Source: Cyanobacteria bacterium SBLK (lineage in GTDB: Bacteria; Cyanobacteriota; Cyanobacteriia; Cyanobacteriales; Spirulinaceae). From it: 64,000 nt of DNA. Below, piece by piece: positions 43,950 through 53,314 of the stretch. Numbering within the stretch: the stretch's first letter is position 1; each line of letters begins with the position of its first letter. The stretch lies in assembly GCA_017746715.1 (NCBI GenBank), contig JAGHZQ010000083.1, positions 62,001-126,000 of the forward strand, in the 5' to 3' direction. A program made the translations under genes and the position numbers. The notes under the pieces are model-generated. The model saw only the letters and a list, made by a program, of their open reading frames with translations. It was not told the DNA's origin and searched no databases.

Positions 43950-46572
43950 AGATCGTTTGGGAAAAATTCTTAGCTTATTGGTTTTAATCTCCTGTTTAGG
44001 AGGATTGATTTCGCCCGCGATCGCCCGATCGTTCCGTCGCAAAGATATGCAAGAAATAAATAATATTAATACTCTTTTAGAACGAGGCAAAAAACAATAT
44101 AGATCGGGTCAATTTAGAGAAGCGATCGCAACTTTTCAAACAGCTTCTCAATTTCTCGAACAAACTCAAAAAATAAGCGAACGAGCAGAAAGTTTACTTT
44201 ATCTGAGTTGGAGTTATCAAGAATTAGGAGAATATGAGGAAGCAGAAAGCATTATTCTCCAAAATATTGAGATTTTACAAGAGCGATCGCCTGCCATCAT
44301 TTCAGCAATGGTACGCAATACCCTCGCGCAATTGCAAATGAATCGAGGACAGCTCGATCGAGCACTCAAAAATTGGGAAATTGCCGAACAATTATATCAG
44401 CAAGCAAACGATCGCCTCGGACAATTAGGCAGTCAAATTAATCAAGCTCAAGTATTAGAAGAACAAGGGAGATATCGCCTCGCTTGCGATCGCATTTTGC
44501 AAGCATTTGCTGTCAAAAATACGCGATGTAAAGCCATCGATACAGAAACATTTGCATCGGTATTGCAAGCGATCGCAAAAGAACCCGATCCCCTGTTAAA
44601 AGGATTGGGATGGAGGAGTTTGGGAGTATCATTACAAGCATTGGGAAGTTTGCGTCAATCGAGAGAGGCAATCTCTGTCAGTTTAGACGTCTTGCAAACC
44701 CTCGATCGCCCCGTGGAAATTGCTCGCACTCTCTTCATTTTAGGCAATACAGAGCGGCTTTTAGGAGAGCGGGAAACAGCATTACAACGCTACCGAGAAG
44801 CCGTTAAAATAGCGATTGACGAAAATACTCCAGAAGCTCGGATCGTAGCAATGGAAAGTCTTGCCAATCAACTGAGTTTATCGATCGAAAGCGAACGATT
44901 TTTAGAAGCAGAAAGTTTATTAAGCGAAATTCGCAAATCGATCGCCTTCCTTCCCGTTTCAGAAACCGCAATTTACGCTCAACTGAATATTCTTCGCAGC
45001 TGGTTAAAACTCCGTCAAAAACAAAAAAATTCCCCAGACTATACAGAAATCGCCCAACTCCTTGCAACCCTGCACCAGCAAGCAAATAACATGAATAATA
45101 CTAGAGCAGAATCGCAAATTTTGGGCATCCTCGGCTCTCTTTACTCCCAGCAAAATTATCTTGAAGAAGCGATCGCTCTCACTAACAAAGCGATCGATCT
45201 CTCTGTCTCCTTAGAACGAGAATTTCTCTTTCAATGGCGGGGACAATTAGCGCATCTTTTAGAACGTCAAGGTAAAATAGATGAAGCGATCGCCGCTTAC
45301 CGAGAAGCAATTACTACCTTTGAAGAATTTCGCTCGGATTTAGTCGGATTAAATCCCAAAATTCGCTATAATTTTCGCGATCGCGTCGAGCCTATCTATC
45401 GTAATTATATTTCCTTACAACTCAACAAGATTCCCGAACAAAAAACGCAACAAAATGAAAGTTCCAAACGACGATTGCAAGACGTTAAAGCCGCAATTGA
45501 AAGTTTGCGAGTTGCCGAATTAGAAGATTATTTGCAAGAAGTATGCGTGCATCATCAATCTCTCGAAGAATCGGAAACCAATTTAGCAGTGATTTACACG
45601 ATTATTTTAGGCGAACGCATGGAAATTCTTGTCTCTTTTCCGAAGAAAAATCTACAACATTATAAAATCGATAAGTCTTCTGATGAAATCAAACAATTAG
45701 CCGTTCAATTGCGTCAATCTTTTAGTCCTATTTTTTCTGTCAAACGTCATCTCCTATATTCCCAAGAACTATACAAGCAAATTATTCAACCCATTGAAAA
45801 CGAATTAAAAACAAATGATATCTCAACACTCGCTTTTGTTCTCGATGGTGTTTTACAAAATATTCCTATGGGCGCTTTTCACGATGGCAACCAATATTTA
45901 TTAGAAAAATACGAATTGGTTTTAATTCCCGGTTTGCAATTATTAACAGAACGATCGCCGACCCAATTAGAATTAAAAGCGATCGCAGCTGGATTAAGCG
46001 AGGCAAGAGAATCTTTTACACCTTTACCCGCAGTAGTAGAAGAAGTCGCAGAAATCGAGCGGCAACTCTCCTCAGAAGTCCTGCTCAACGAATATTTTAC
46101 CGCTGCCAACCTCCGCAAAGCCCTCGACGATCGCAAATTTCCCATTTTGCATTTAGCCACTCACGGTCAATTTAGCTCTCAACTCGAGGATACATTCTTA
46201 TTACTCTGGGATGGTCCCCTCGATTCGATCTCCTTTGCAAACTTGCTTTGGGAACGAGAAAGCGGTAATGTTACCCCTATCGAACTTCTCGTCTTGAGCG
46301 CCTGTCAAACCGCCAAAGGAGACGATCGCGCCGCTTTGGGATTGGCGGGAATTGCCGTGCGATCGGGAGCGCGCAGCACTTTAGCGAGCTTGTGGTCCGT
46401 CAACGATCGCTCGACTTCCGAACTGATGGCAGAATTTTATCGCTTTCTCGGGGAGTTTCGCGGCGATCGCGCCAAAGCACTGCAACAAGCACAACTTTCT
46501 CTCTTAAACGATTCCGATTACGCCCATCCTTATTATTGGGCTCCCTTTATTTTAGCAGGCTATTGGCGTTGA
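43933..46572 (+). CDS. Secreted TPR-CHAT caspase-like protease
   Basis: 879 residues. The N-terminal hydrophobic segment (KILSLLVLISCLGGLISPAIA, residues 11-31) is a signal peptide or membrane anchor. TPRs occupy about 45-490 (for example RGKKQYRSGQFREAIATFQTA). The CHAT domain is C-terminal (about 550-879) with the usual dyad H744 (LATHGQF) and C791 (LSACQTA), and ends with the canonical HPYYWAPFILAGYWR. The start ATG lies in the terminal repeat of a small mobile element, and an in-frame stop at 43915 excludes longer versions. Following an FHA-type exoprotein is a recurrent arrangement in cyanobacteria; cleavage of the exoprotein or of surface proteins is plausible but unproven. It is convergent with ftsY, 13 bp apart. 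Confidence 0.9.
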   Translation: MQPNQQDRLGKILSLLVLISCLGGLISPAIARSFRRKDMQEINNINTLLERGKKQYRSGQFREAIATFQTASQFLEQTQKISERAESLLYLSWSYQELGEYEEAESIILQNIEILQERSPAIISAMVRNTLAQLQMNRGQLDRALKNWEIAEQLYQQANDRLGQLGSQINQAQVLEEQGRYRLACDRILQAFAVKNTRCKAIDTETFASVLQAIAKEPDPLLKGLGWRSLGVSLQALGSLRQSREAISVSLDVLQTLDRPVEIARTLFILGNTERLLGERETALQRYREAVKIAIDENTPEARIVAMESLANQLSLSIESERFLEAESLLSEIRKSIAFLPVSETAIYAQLNILRSWLKLRQKQKNSPDYTEIAQLLATLHQQANNMNNTRAESQILGILGSLYSQQNYLEEAIALTNKAIDLSVSLEREFLFQWRGQLAHLLERQGKIDEAIAAYREAITTFEEFRSDLVGLNPKIRYNFRDRVEPIYRNYISLQLNKIPEQKTQQNESSKRRLQDVKAAIESLRVAELEDYLQEVCVHHQSLEESETNLAVIYTIILGERMEILVSFPKKNLQHYKIDKSSDEIKQLAVQLRQSFSPIFSVKRHLLYSQELYKQIIQPIENELKTNDISTLAFVLDGVLQNIPMGAFHDGNQYLLEKYELVLIPGLQLLTERSPTQLELKAIAAGLSEARESFTPLPAVVEEVAEIERQLSSEVLLNEYFTAANLRKALDDRKFPILHLATHGQFSSQLEDTFLLLWDGPLDSISFANLLWERESGNVTPIELLVLSACQTAKGDDRAALGLAGIAVRSGARSTLASLWSVNDRSTSELMAEFYRFLGEFRGDRAKALQQAQLSLLNDSDYAHPYYWAPFILAGYWR

Positions 46573-46585
46573 AACAGAAACCCCA

Positions 46586-48427
46586 TTATTCGCTCAGCAA
46601 GGCCTCCACAAATTCATAACTGGAAAAAGGACGTAAATCTTCGATGCCTTCTCCCGCACCGACGAAGCGAATGGGTAAATTTAACTGTTTGGCTACAGCT
46701 AGAGCAACGCCTCCCTTAGCACTACTATCGAGTTTTGTCAAGATAACCCCGCTTAATTTAGCCGATTCGGAAAAAACCTGTGCCTGACGCAAACCATTTT
46801 GCCCCAACGTTGCATCTAAAACGAGCAAAGATTCTACCGTTGCCTTGGGAGCTTTTTTGTCAATAATGCGGCGAATTTTCGCCAACTCTGCCATTAAATT
46901 CTTCTTGTTTTGCAAGCGTCCGGCAGTATCCACCAACAGAAGGCGAACATCTCGGGAAGTCGCCGCACTAATCGCATCGTAGACCACCGCCGCCGGATCG
47001 GTATTTTTCCCCGGATTAGCAATCACTTGCGTTTGCGATCGCTCTCCCCAAATCGTCACTTGTTCCACTGCCGCCGCCCGAAAAGTATCCGCCGCCGCGA
47101 TAATACAGCTATAGCCGGATTGTTTGGCCATGTGAGCCAATTTGCCGATGGTGGTGGTTTTTCCCGCACCATTTACCCCCGTCATCAACCAAATATTTAA
47201 CCCCTCTTCTTGGGGAATCAAAGCTGCATTTTCCGGATCGGGAAGAGGTTTCTCCAACAAATTGCAAAGAATGCTTTTTAAATAAGCGATCGCTTCTTCT
47301 GGAGGTAGGGCTTCTTCCCGTAATTTTTCTTGTAAGGTATCGATAATATATTCCGTCGCCTCGACCCCCACATCGGCTTGCAGGAGTAAAGCCTCGATTT
47401 CCATAACCGCATCTTCATTGAGAGGACCTTGTCCGACCACGGCCTTGAGTTGATTGATCAAACTGCGGCGAGTTTTTCCCAGTCCCTCCCGCAAGCGTTT
47501 GAGCCAGCTAATTTCTTCAAGGGAAACATCCTCGGGTCGCCGTCCTTGTTCGGCCAAAACTTTCGCCGACCACACAAAATCCTCATCAAAATCAACGGCA
47601 GACTTGCTTTGAACTTCGGGTTCGGGAGTTTCGATCGCGGTTTCTTTCAGTCGTTCCAACCCATCGGATTTTTTCATCCACGCGGGAGTAGAGATGGGTT
47701 CGGGTGCGGGTTCTGCCTCAATTTTCGGCGTTATGACGGCTGTTTCGGCTTTCGGTTCGGTTTCCGCAATAATTTCATCTTCAACCGCTTCTGCCAGTTC
47801 TGGTGTTGCTTCTGGACCCGATGGGGTGAGTGTTGCCTCGACTTCGGTTGCGAGTTCGCCGATTGGTTCTGACGGAAGTTCTTCGGGTTCTCTTGTCGAT
47901 GGAATCTCCGGCTCGATCGCGGGAATTTCGGAAACTGCCGGCGTTTCCTCTACCTCTGGAGCAATGTCTGCATCCTCAACCGTTTCGGCGATCGTTTCTG
48001 GGCGATCGCCCAAAGCGATTGCTTCTTCTCTTTCGGGTTCTTCTGACGGGGTAACGGCAACCTCTTCTCGGACCTCTATTGGTAAAGCCTCTGGTTCTTC
48101 AACGGTTGCAGCAGTGTCTTGGCGATCGGTTTCTGGGGTTGCGTTTATCTCCTCTGCTGGTGACTCTTCTGAGAGTGGAGGCGGAGTTTCTTCTTTCGCT
48201 TCGACTTCTTCTGTTGCTTGACGCTGTTGAATCTGCTGATAAGCGGCTTTCGCCCATTTTAAGTAGTCCTCTTGCGTTGTTTGTGCAGAGGTTTCCTCCG
48301 GTTTTTTCTCGGGTGCTTGAGGTTGAGACGATTGCGACTCCTGAGATTGAGTTTGTTTTTCCTCGTTCTCTTTGCCCGTTTCGCTTTCGTCCTTCTTAAA
48401 TTTTCGATTAAACCAATTAAATACCAT
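46586..48427 (-). CDS. ftsY: Signal recognition particle receptor FtsY
   Basis: 613 residues. An acidic A-domain (about 1-280, very rich in E, P, A and T) precedes the NG domains. The N domain begins near 300 (WLKRLREGLGKTRRSLINQL). The G domain has G1 GVNGAGKTTTIGKLA, then AADTFRAAAVEQ, DTAGR, and TKLDSSAKGG. FtsY is the GTPase receptor that docks the SRP-ribosome complex to the membrane. The long acidic A-domain replaces membrane-anchoring helices, as in other cyanobacteria and E. coli. It is the last gene of the DUF502-nusB-ftsY group, and a heptamer array separates it from nusB. Confidence 0.97.
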   Translation of the reverse strand: MVFNWFNRKFKKDESETGKENEEKQTQSQESQSSQPQAPEKKPEETSAQTTQEDYLKWAKAAYQQIQQRQATEEVEAKEETPPPLSEESPAEEINATPETDRQDTAATVEEPEALPIEVREEVAVTPSEEPEREEAIALGDRPETIAETVEDADIAPEVEETPAVSEIPAIEPEIPSTREPEELPSEPIGELATEVEATLTPSGPEATPELAEAVEDEIIAETEPKAETAVITPKIEAEPAPEPISTPAWMKKSDGLERLKETAIETPEPEVQSKSAVDFDEDFVWSAKVLAEQGRRPEDVSLEEISWLKRLREGLGKTRRSLINQLKAVVGQGPLNEDAVMEIEALLLQADVGVEATEYIIDTLQEKLREEALPPEEAIAYLKSILCNLLEKPLPDPENAALIPQEEGLNIWLMTGVNGAGKTTTIGKLAHMAKQSGYSCIIAAADTFRAAAVEQVTIWGERSQTQVIANPGKNTDPAAVVYDAISAATSRDVRLLLVDTAGRLQNKKNLMAELAKIRRIIDKKAPKATVESLLVLDATLGQNGLRQAQVFSESAKLSGVILTKLDSSAKGGVALAVAKQLNLPIRFVGAGEGIEDLRPFSSYEFVEALLSE

Positions 48428-48430
48428 TGT

Positions 48431-48465
48431 CTTAATTCTTAATTCTTAATTCTTAATTCTTAATT
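48431..48465. repeat. Heptamer tandem repeat (CTTAATT)5
   Basis: Five exact CTTAATT units (GAATTAA in the other register and strand) lie in the 32-bp nusB-ftsY gap, overlapping the last bases of nusB. Confidence 0.9.
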
Positions 48466-49092
48466 ATCAATTGATTTGTCTCTTTCGACAACTTTCCGCA
48501 AGACTCCATTAATAAAACGCGCTCCTTCTTCGTCAGAATAGCGCTTTGCTAATTCTACCGCTTCATTAATGGCAACACGAGCGGGCACTTCTAAAAACGC
48601 GATCTCGGCAACGGCAAGGGAAAGAATATTGCGATCGACTTGGGGAATGCGATTGAGATTCCAGTCTACCAAAACGGCTTCGATCGCTTCGATAATGTCT
48701 GCTTTGCGACGCTTGACAGTACTCACGAGTTCGAGGGCGTATTCTCGCACCTCTTGGCGATCGGCGAGATGAATGAATTCTGGCAGGTCTACTGCATAAC
48801 CCACGCGGTTGAGGGCGGTTTCCGTTAATTCAATGGCTTCTTTGACCATGGTTTTGCTACTTTGCAAATCCGTTCCTCGGGTATCGCTATCGGACAAGCG
48901 ATCGGCTCCTCGTTGAATTTCTTCGCTTGCCGTTGATAGGGTATCTCTAGCTTCGGCAACAAGGGTGCGAATAGCAGCGAGTATCAGGTCATTGAGAGTT
49001 TGTTGCTGGATTTTTTCCGAACTGCCCCGAATTTGACTCAGGCTTAAAAGTGCGAGTTCTCGCGATGTTTGACGAGGCTGTTGGCGCGGCAT
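48460..49092 (-). CDS. nusB: Transcription antitermination factor NusB
   Basis: 210 residues, longer than E. coli NusB as usual in cyanobacteria because of an insert of about 60 residues (30-90). NusB binds boxA RNA with S10 for rRNA antitermination. The opening RQTSRELALLSLSQIRG and the C-terminal block LSLAVAEIAFLEVPARVAINEAVELAKRYSDEEGARFINGVL (core AINEAVELAKRYSDEEGARF) are diagnostic. It is in the DUF502-nusB-ftsY gene group. Confidence 0.95.
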   Translation of the reverse strand: MPRQQPRQTSRELALLSLSQIRGSSEKIQQQTLNDLILAAIRTLVAEARDTLSTASEEIQRGADRLSDSDTRGTDLQSSKTMVKEAIELTETALNRVGYAVDLPEFIHLADRQEVREYALELVSTVKRRKADIIEAIEAVLVDWNLNRIPQVDRNILSLAVAEIAFLEVPARVAINEAVELAKRYSDEEGARFINGVLRKVVERDKSIDN

Positions 49093-49168
49093 GGTGGTAG
49101 AGTGCGGATTTTAATTAGGATAGAAAGCCAATATATCCGAATATCGAGCCGATCGCTCAATAAATCGG

Positions 49169-49966
49169 TTATTGTTCGTTATTCACTGAAACAATAGGTA
49201 TAGCCTCTTGCTTTTCGGTTGATTCTTCGATATCCATATCCCGATGGGAAATTGGTGGATCGAGATCGGGAGGTTGAGCTGTCGATTTTGGAGAAGCCTC
49301 GGGAGGCGATGAAGGTGGAAAGGTCGGCGGACTTACAATACCGCCAGAAATGAGAACTTTAAAGGCATCCTCAATGGAAATCGGCAAATCGATTGCTTCC
49401 GATTCCGGTACGATTGCATACCATCCCGAGGTTGGGTTGGGAGTTGTGGGAATAAACACGCTCAACATGGGTTGAGAAAGATGCACTTGCAGGGGTTGGC
49501 TCAATTGCCCCGTCACAAAACCAAGACTCCATACGCCCTGTCGCGGATATTCCACCATCACCACTCGGCGAAATTTACTTTTGGAATCTCCCAGCAAGGT
49601 CTCCAAAATTTGCTTGAGGGTTTTATAAACGGAGCCGGCGAGGGGAATTCCCTGTAAAATTCGTTCTCCCAAGTCTAGCAGCCACTGTCCCACGATGTTT
49701 CTCGCCATTAAGCCAATCAGCAAAATAAACACGAGGGGGACGGTAAACCCAACTAACAAATTTAAAAGATTGGTTAAAAACGGGTTCAGTCCTTGGAAGG
49801 GATTCACCTGTTTGGGAATTTCCGTTAAAAATGCGATCGCCCAGATGGAGATCGTAAAACTCAGCCAAATGGTTGTCGCTAGGGGAATGACAACTAAAAG
49901 ACCTGCAATTAAGTCGTTTTTTAAATCCTGTTTTAAGCGTTGGAATATCGATCGCTGATTTTCCAT
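49169..49966 (-). CDS. DUF502 family membrane protein
   Basis: 265 residues from ATG 49966 (MENQRSIFQRLKQDLKNDLI); a start at 50038 adds residues not typical of the family. Two transmembrane helices (about 18-42 and 62-88; LIAGLLVVIPLATTIWLSF and LLNLLVGFTVPLVFILLIGL) are followed by the DUF502 domain (RRVVMVEYPRQGVWSLGFVTG, VFIPTTPNPTSGWYAIVPE). The tail (about 210-265) is Pro/Ser-rich. DUF502 proteins are of unknown function, related to plant COV (continuous vascular ring) proteins. It heads the group with nusB and ftsY. Confidence 0.9.
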   Translation of the reverse strand: MENQRSIFQRLKQDLKNDLIAGLLVVIPLATTIWLSFTISIWAIAFLTEIPKQVNPFQGLNPFLTNLLNLLVGFTVPLVFILLIGLMARNIVGQWLLDLGERILQGIPLAGSVYKTLKQILETLLGDSKSKFRRVVMVEYPRQGVWSLGFVTGQLSQPLQVHLSQPMLSVFIPTTPNPTSGWYAIVPESEAIDLPISIEDAFKVLISGGIVSPPTFPPSSPPEASPKSTAQPPDLDPPISHRDMDIEESTEKQEAIPIVSVNNEQ

Positions 49967-50201
49967 GATTGTTGGTGTGAGTGGGAGGATAGCAAGCAAT
50001 TCTCCTGCGATCGCCGATCGAAAGCAGTAGAGTTGCATTTTCTTCTTTCTTTAGTTGTAATACTTGTAAAGAAATGTTGCAAGTTTCGCCAGCCTTACCT
50101 TGACAAAAATACATCTCTATGATTGCCAAAAAATATCATAGGATGTATCGCTGATTACAGTTTACCAGCGATTGAAGAGAAAGAGTAAGACCCAACCCCT
50201 C

Positions 50202-50372
50202 TTAGAGACTGTTCGTAAAGCAAATATTAAATGAAAAGAGTAGTAATGGAATGGAGCGTAACGCACCCGCAAGTCTAAAAATTGGTGCGTTACGCTGTCG
50301 CTTTAGCGCAGCCATGCCGGAGGCTATACTGCACCCTACTGGCTTAATTTTTATTTTATAAACAGTCTCTTA
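50202..50372. mobile_element. Non-autonomous MITE with 3-bp TTA target duplication (IS5-like ends)
   Basis: The body 50205-50369 (165 bp) has terminal inverted repeats GAGACTGTTCGTAAA and TTTATAAACAGTCTC (13 of 15 paired) flanked by TTA on both sides. An internal inverted repeat GCGTAACGCACC (50256) / GGTGCGTTACGC (50284) is present. There is no transposase ORF. TNA duplications and GAGxCTxTT ends occur in the IS5 family (IS1031 group), which may mobilise it; this family link is inference. Confidence 0.75.
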
Positions 50373-50381
50373 CATCCCCCA

Positions 50382-50402
50382 ACAAATAACCAACAACCAA
50401 AT
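50382..50402. repeat. Heptamer tandem repeat (AACCAAC-type, three units)
   Basis: AACAAAT, AACCAAC and AACCAAA lie between the MITE and the stop of the TPR gene. They resemble the CAACAAC/CAATAAC units at 35053 and 53315. Confidence 0.55.
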
Positions 50403-51625
50403 CAAAAAAACTCGTAAACTTCGTCAATTTTTTCGAGAAAATCATCTTCTTTATGACCGAGCGAACGAGCCAATTTTAATCCTTCCTGAAAAGCATTGAG
50501 GGCTTGAGAATAATCTTCTAATTCGAGATAAATTTGTCCCATCCGTTCGTAGATTTCCATCATTGAAAATTCATCAGTCGCATATTCTGCGGCTTTGATT
50601 TGTTCTTGGTAAATTTCTAAAGCGTAATCGAGCTGGTCATAAGAATAGTATAATTCTGCTAATTTTTTCAAGGCCTCGCCAGCATAAGCATAATATTGAT
50701 TTGCCCAAGCAAGGGTAAAAGCGTCTTGATAAGTTTCGCTAGCGAGTTCGCCTTCACCAATTGTTTCATAATCTCCCGCTAAAGAAATTTGTAGAGGGGG
50801 GATTTTTTCCAGTAATTCTTTTTTTAAATAACCTTGTAATAATTCGAGTTTAGTTTCGATCGCTTTCTCCGGACGTTGAGCGCGATTATATAGATATGCT
50901 ATCTGTTCGAGGTAGCGCAAAATACTGGCATCGTCAAACTGCGATCGCGCTAAGTCCAATAACTCTTGATAAACAGTTTCGGCGGCAACATATTGAAACC
51001 ATTCTAAATGCAGTTGAGCAATGGTATTGAGAATGCGCTCTAAGGCGTTAATATCCTCCATTTTGCGAATATCGGCCAGCACGAATTCATACATGGGTAA
51101 GGCTTGAGGATAAGAGCGAATCTTATCGTAAGCGATCGCTAAAGCATCGGCTAGTTGAGTATCGAGGGTCGTTTCTTCTTCAGCATTCCCTTGAATTTCT
51201 CCCAGTCGTTCGCGAATGAAAAATAAATCTTCATTGCGATTATTTTCCCAAGCAATTTTCCCGACTCGTCCGAGGGCTTCAACTTCGGCAATTTCTCCCA
51301 AGAAACGTCGCAGGCGCAATTCTCGATACCAGAGGGCAAACGCCCGATCGCGATCGCCATTTTCCGCTAAAAACTCTGTTTCGGCTTCTAGGGCCAATCG
51401 ATCCAAAACGGGAATTAACTCGCGTTTTTCGACTTCGCTAAGGGGAATATCGTCAAGATTAGAACGCAGGAGTGGATCGGGTTCGTCCATTTCTAAAGGA
51501 TTCACCTCTTCGAATTCATCCTTTTCTCGAGCCCGAGCGGGAAAAACGCCCGTGAATTCGATCGCCAAACTCCCCAATAAACAAGCTAAAAGAATGAAAG
51601 CGACATTCTTTCTGCGATTTCTCAT
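50402..51625 (-). CDS. TPR-repeat protein with signal peptide
   Basis: 407 residues from ATG 51625 (MRNRRKNVAFILLACLLG); the frame reaches 51724, but this start gives a proper signal peptide (1-30, cleavage near FPARA). The body is almost entirely TPR-type helix pairs from about 85 on, for instance QALPMYEFVLADI, AAETVYQELLDLA, YALEIYQEQIKAA and QALNAFQEGLKLAR. It is probably a periplasmic or thylakoid-lumen scaffold. It starts about 100 bp from the end of the rhomboid gene upstream on the same strand. The function is not known. Confidence 0.78.
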   Translation of the reverse strand: MRNRRKNVAFILLACLLGSLAIEFTGVFPARAREKDEFEEVNPLEMDEPDPLLRSNLDDIPLSEVEKRELIPVLDRLALEAETEFLAENGDRDRAFALWYRELRLRRFLGEIAEVEALGRVGKIAWENNRNEDLFFIRERLGEIQGNAEEETTLDTQLADALAIAYDKIRSYPQALPMYEFVLADIRKMEDINALERILNTIAQLHLEWFQYVAAETVYQELLDLARSQFDDASILRYLEQIAYLYNRAQRPEKAIETKLELLQGYLKKELLEKIPPLQISLAGDYETIGEGELASETYQDAFTLAWANQYYAYAGEALKKLAELYYSYDQLDYALEIYQEQIKAAEYATDEFSMMEIYERMGQIYLELEDYSQALNAFQEGLKLARSLGHKEDDFLEKIDEVYEFF

Positions 51626-51733
51626 AATTGTTAGCGAATCTCCCATTACGAATTGTTCTCTCAAATCCGGATAATTGTCTAAACGCCGACTTTTCCTGCA
51701 AAATTCCGCCCCCGACGCCCCCAACCGCGATCG

Positions 51734-53305
51734 CTACCGACTCCCCAACCCTTTCGGAAAGACAACCATCGCGATCGCGAAGCCAAAACCCAATCCCAAA
51801 GCATGAGCGAGAAAACTCACCTCGGGAATGAGGAGATCGAAAGCAACTTGCAACGCAACAATGGCTAAAAATAAACGCAATCGCTTGGCGGCAACCTGAC
51901 TTTTTTCGTAAAGCCAACCTTTTAAAAGGATGGCTAAAATTGCTCCCAAAATGCCCATAATTGCCGCCGAAGCCCCGACCAAACGCTGATAGGGCATGCC
52001 TTGGGCAATGGCAATAGCACTAAACGCATACATTGCCCCGATGCCACTGCCCAAATAGATGAAAATATAACGCCATCGTCCCGCGATCGCTTCGACAAAA
52101 GGACCGAGAAAATAGAGTCCTACCATATTAGAAAATAAATGCAGCGCGCCGTAATGCAGAAAATTCGCCGCGATCGAGCGCCACCATTCTCCCTGCCATA
52201 CCGCATAAGGCATTAATGCCCCCAATCGATCTAAGGTATCGGTATTTTTACTTCCTCCCCAAGCCACTTCCAACAGAAAAAAGAGTAAATTTAAAACGAT
52301 GAGGGCGTAGGTAATGGGCGCGCGACGGGGGGAAAGACCGAGAGAGCGACCATAGCGCGTTTCCTGTTTGAGAGAGCCTTTGAGCCGTCGCAACATGGCT
52401 TGAGAAAAGGGGATGAGAACGGTTTGCGGAGCGGCGGGAGGATGGGATAAACGCCATGCGATCGCCGCACCCAGAATTGAATCGCCAGTTTCATGTTGCA
52501 AGTCCAATAATTGTTCTCGCGCCTTGGGATTTTGACTGGCTGCCATTTGTGCGGTTAAACGCCAAAACTTTTGCATGGATGGAGGATAATCCGCTAAAGG
52601 CTCTGCCAGTAAATGACAAACGCGATCGACCAAGCCGCAAAAGGCAAAAGCAAACAATCTGGCTAAATTGAGGGGAATGGGATTCCCGGCTTTAGTTAGA
52701 GTGCTTTCATAACGCTCCAACCCCCATAATAAGCCGTTTAAATCTCCCGTTTCCCCCAAGGCACGCAAGTAATTCACAACCAGATGAGGATCTTCGCGCA
52801 AGACGCTTTCGGGAACGTGATGCTCGATCCATTGTAAAAGTTCCTGCCATCGCGCTCCCATGATGAATAGCAAAGCCATTGCATTGCGACCCATTGGGGT
52901 AACGGTTGTTTCGTAAGGATGCAAGCGTTTAATAGCGGCGGCAATTTGACCTTGCTGTCCCATTTCCAAGGTTTTTAAAATGAAAGGCTGTTCGAACCAA
53001 CCATCGGCAGGATGCAACCACCGCAAGCAATTTGCCAATCTTCTGGCGCTTTTGTAGCGTTCTTGATAAATTAGCCGATTCACCCGAGCGCACCCCAAAA
53101 CGGGAAGAACGAGAAATAATATCCAAAAACTACCCCCGACCAACCCAGCAAGATGAGGAGCGAGATAAAATAAGGTTCCTGTAATGACTAAAATGCCTCC
53201 CGAAACAATACTCCAACCCCGACCGCTACGATTGAGCAATGTTCGGATAAGGAAGGAAAAACAAGACAGGCAAATTGTCCAAATCAATAATTGATTGAGA
53301 TTCAC
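51734..53305 (-). CDS. Rhomboid-family intramembrane serine protease
   Basis: 523 residues. Two or three hydrophobic N-terminal segments (1-75) are followed by a soluble helical region (80-300). The rhomboid core (about 330-515) contains HLFSNMVGLYFLGPFVEAIAG (core ALHLFSNM), the nucleophile in LVGASAAIMG (serine in G-A-S-A) and the partner histidine in FLAHALGLGFGFA. It cleaves transmembrane substrates in the plane of the membrane. The catalytic pair appears complete. The long N-terminal soluble section is common in cyanobacterial rhomboids. Confidence 0.9.
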   Translation of the reverse strand: MNLNQLLIWTICLSCFSFLIRTLLNRSGRGWSIVSGGILVITGTLFYLAPHLAGLVGGSFWILFLVLPVLGCARVNRLIYQERYKSARRLANCLRWLHPADGWFEQPFILKTLEMGQQGQIAAAIKRLHPYETTVTPMGRNAMALLFIMGARWQELLQWIEHHVPESVLREDPHLVVNYLRALGETGDLNGLLWGLERYESTLTKAGNPIPLNLARLFAFAFCGLVDRVCHLLAEPLADYPPSMQKFWRLTAQMAASQNPKAREQLLDLQHETGDSILGAAIAWRLSHPPAAPQTVLIPFSQAMLRRLKGSLKQETRYGRSLGLSPRRAPITYALIVLNLLFFLLEVAWGGSKNTDTLDRLGALMPYAVWQGEWWRSIAANFLHYGALHLFSNMVGLYFLGPFVEAIAGRWRYIFIYLGSGIGAMYAFSAIAIAQGMPYQRLVGASAAIMGILGAILAILLKGWLYEKSQVAAKRLRLFLAIVALQVAFDLLIPEVSFLAHALGLGFGFAIAMVVFPKGLGSR

Positions 53306-53314
53306 TGAGATTTT

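Noticed and set aside
47694..48221. Open frame of 175 codons on the plus strand
   Set aside because: Ser/Ala/Val low-complexity product, antisense to the acidic Glu/Pro-rich A-domain of ftsY; an artefact of biased codons.
49623..50129. 168-codon minus-strand frame over the DUF502 start region
   Set aside because: Overlaps the DUF502 gene in a different frame and shows no recognisable pattern.
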